64,000 bases of DNA. It comes from Alphaproteobacteria bacterium 33-17. GTDB lineage: Bacteria; Pseudomonadota; Alphaproteobacteria; Rickettsiales; 33-17. Where the stretch lies: positions 1 through 64,000 of the forward strand of contig MKSX01000009.1 in the NCBI GenBank assembly GCA_001897445.1. Reading direction: 5' to 3'. Below, one piece after another: positions 62,732-64,000 of the stretch. A model generated the notes under the pieces. That model saw only the letters and a program-made list of their open reading frames with translations. It searched no databases and was not told the DNA's origin. The position numbers and the translations under genes were made by a program. Position 1 is the stretch's first letter, and each line of letters starts with the position of its first letter.

Positions 62732-64000
62732 GAAAAATATAGTTAAAATAGCAGCTTATACTCTGGTAGAACTTAGTATATCTATGACTATTATTGCAGT
62801 AATGTTATCAATAGGTCTTGGAACAATAGGAAAGCAAAATCTTGATGATAAATATGCTTTAACTCTAAAGCGTATAAAGTATGTTGAAAAAGCTATATAC
62901 GATTTTTACTCTATAAATGGGTATATTCCATGTCCAGCAGTTGCTCCACGTCTTGAAACTGCCGCAAACTTTGGTGTAAGTCAAACTTATGACACTGCTA
63001 CAAAAGAATGCGTAGGCAGTTTGACCGCAAATACTGGTATGATTCCGGTTAGAACATTAGGTATTCCTGACGAATATGTATATGACGGCTGGAATAGGGT
63101 TATGGCTTACAGGATTGCACGTGGATTTGGAAGTAGTGCTGATTTTAACGATACTACCAATTTAGGCGATATAAAAATTGTAGATTTATCAGGTTATGAA
63201 GTTACCAATATGGGTGGGGATAGTACGAACAATTTTGGTGCTGCTTATGTTATAGTTGGTTATGGTGGCAATGGCGATACTTATACTTGGGCAAGAAATT
63301 CACTTAATATTCCTTCGCCAGCTACTACTACAATTGAATATGAAAACGCTAATCATGCTTTAAATAAAATATATATTCAAAGTATCAGAACATCAAATTT
63401 TGATGATGTTGTAGCGTTTAAAACTAAAATGGCATTTCTAGATATAAAAAAAGGGTTAAGTCCTGTTGCTTTTCCTAAACAAACCTGTTCAAATGCTAAA
63501 ACATTATCTAGCTTAAGTGTAGCGCCAACTACTGCTCTTTTGGATCAAATTAAAGTGTCTGCTCAGTCGCTTTATAAATTGTGTGTAAGTCCGCCGCAAC
63601 TTTGTGGCTTTAGACCCACTGATTTTAGTACGTTAAGAATTTGGTGGGATGGGAATGATCCCGCGGGAACAGGTACTCAGCCTGCTAATAACTCAGCTGT
63701 TGCACTTGTTGTAAATAAGGCGCTTCCTGGTACTCACAATATGGTACAGGGTAGTGGTGTGCTTCAACCGCAATTCCGTAATGATGTGCTGCAAATTCCT
63801 AATAGCGGTACGCTTGGTGGTATTCATTTTGATGCAGATAATAAAGTTTTAACGGCAAATATAAGTACTGCAATTAACAACGGACCTTATACTTTATTTT
63901 TTGCAGGTAAATTAAGGTATAATAGTAGTGTCTTGACTACAACTGGTTGTGCTACAAACAATACGCTAAATTTATGGTATGGAAATGCGGCCAATACAAT
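62718..64000 (+). CDS. pilin-like protein 2 with jellyroll domain, partial (runs off window)
   Basis: Starts at the ATG at 62718 inside the preceding gene and stays open to the window edge, giving at least 427 residues. The leader ends A13/Y14 in AAYTLVELS (Glu at +5), with Ala instead of the usual Gly before the cleavage point, followed by a hydrophobic helix (14-35). Residues about 55-135 repeat the pilin 1 layout (NGYIPCPA, YDGWNRVMAY). From about residue 295, RIWWDGNDPAGTG...IHFDADNKVL resembles a LamG/concanavalin-like jellyroll. A surface-adhesive pilin-type protein is likely. Confidence 0.75.
   Translation, partial: MARVKKNIVKIAAYTLVELSISMTIIAVMLSIGLGTIGKQNLDDKYALTLKRIKYVEKAIYDFYSINGYIPCPAVAPRLETAANFGVSQTYDTATKECVGSLTANTGMIPVRTLGIPDEYVYDGWNRVMAYRIARGFGSSADFNDTTNLGDIKIVDLSGYEVTNMGGDSTNNFGAAYVIVGYGGNGDTYTWARNSLNIPSPATTTIEYENANHALNKIYIQSIRTSNFDDVVAFKTKMAFLDIKKGLSPVAFPKQTCSNAKTLSSLSVAPTTALLDQIKVSAQSLYKLCVSPPQLCGFRPTDFSTLRIWWDGNDPAGTGTQPANNSAVALVVNKALPGTHNMVQGSGVLQPQFRNDVLQIPNSGTLGGIHFDADNKVLTANISTAINNGPYTLFFAGKLRYNSSVLTTTGCATNNTLNLWYGNAANT

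Noticed and set aside
1..64000. CRISPR array, tRNA, rRNA or insertion sequence
   Set aside because: No regularly spaced repeats, no cloverleaf with a TTC loop, no rRNA-like stretch and no transposase motif were seen in either strand.

Overview
The window looks like a chromosome segment of an AT-rich, Gram-negative alphaproteobacterium, most likely a flagellated member of the Rickettsiales or a similar host-associated lineage. The grounds are alphaproteobacterial signatures (FlbD-type regulator, prmC followed by a DUF4167 gene, a murC-murB-ddl-ftsQ-ftsA block, a tpiA-secG-pyrG-kdsA run), very AT-rich gaps, degenerate palindromic intergenic repeats, and several large proteins of eukaryote-interaction type (an F-box plus leucine-rich-repeat protein, long coiled-coil paralogs). 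I cannot name a species.

Layout. 1-300: palindromic repeats and a terminator. 296-1732: SLC13-type dicarboxylate transporter. 1951-10952: two large paralogs of unknown function flank the tpiA-secG-pyrG-kdsA operon. 10993-13341: fliN-motA-flbD motility operon. 13594-22442: four tandem large coiled-coil paralogs that share a short repeated module, the best candidate here for an undescribed system. 22429-26501: tatA-exoD, a small exported protein and two tandem amino-acid permeases. 26491-31586: hisS, prfA, prmC, a DUF4167 gene and fumC. 31618-32159: RelBE-like toxin-antitoxin pair. 32474-41953: cell-wall and division genes in two opposed blocks (glpX-ftsW-murG leftward; murC-murB-ddl-ftsQ-ftsA rightward) with a lipoprotein between. 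42055-46398: the giant F-box/LRR gene. 46456-52371: accessory region with a GST, rmlA-rmlC and two membrane-anchored unknowns sharing a C-terminal domain. 52488-61557: pccB-pccA and typA-lysC-maeB. 61658-64000: two overlapping pilin-like genes, the second cut by the window edge.

How it fits together. The core genes describe a peptidoglycan- and LPS-making cell (mur genes, kdsA, rmlA/rmlC) that imports dicarboxylates and amino acids and runs a TCA-linked metabolism (fumarase, malic enzyme, propionyl-CoA carboxylase, FBPase, TIM). Between these conserved blocks sit large, low-complexity, AT-rich genes with no recognisable enzyme function: the CCQ-domain paralogs, the coiled-coil array, the F-box/LRR protein and the C-terminal membrane-hairpin proteins. 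They look like lineage-specific surface or host-interaction proteins. That role is inference; no secretion signal was proven.
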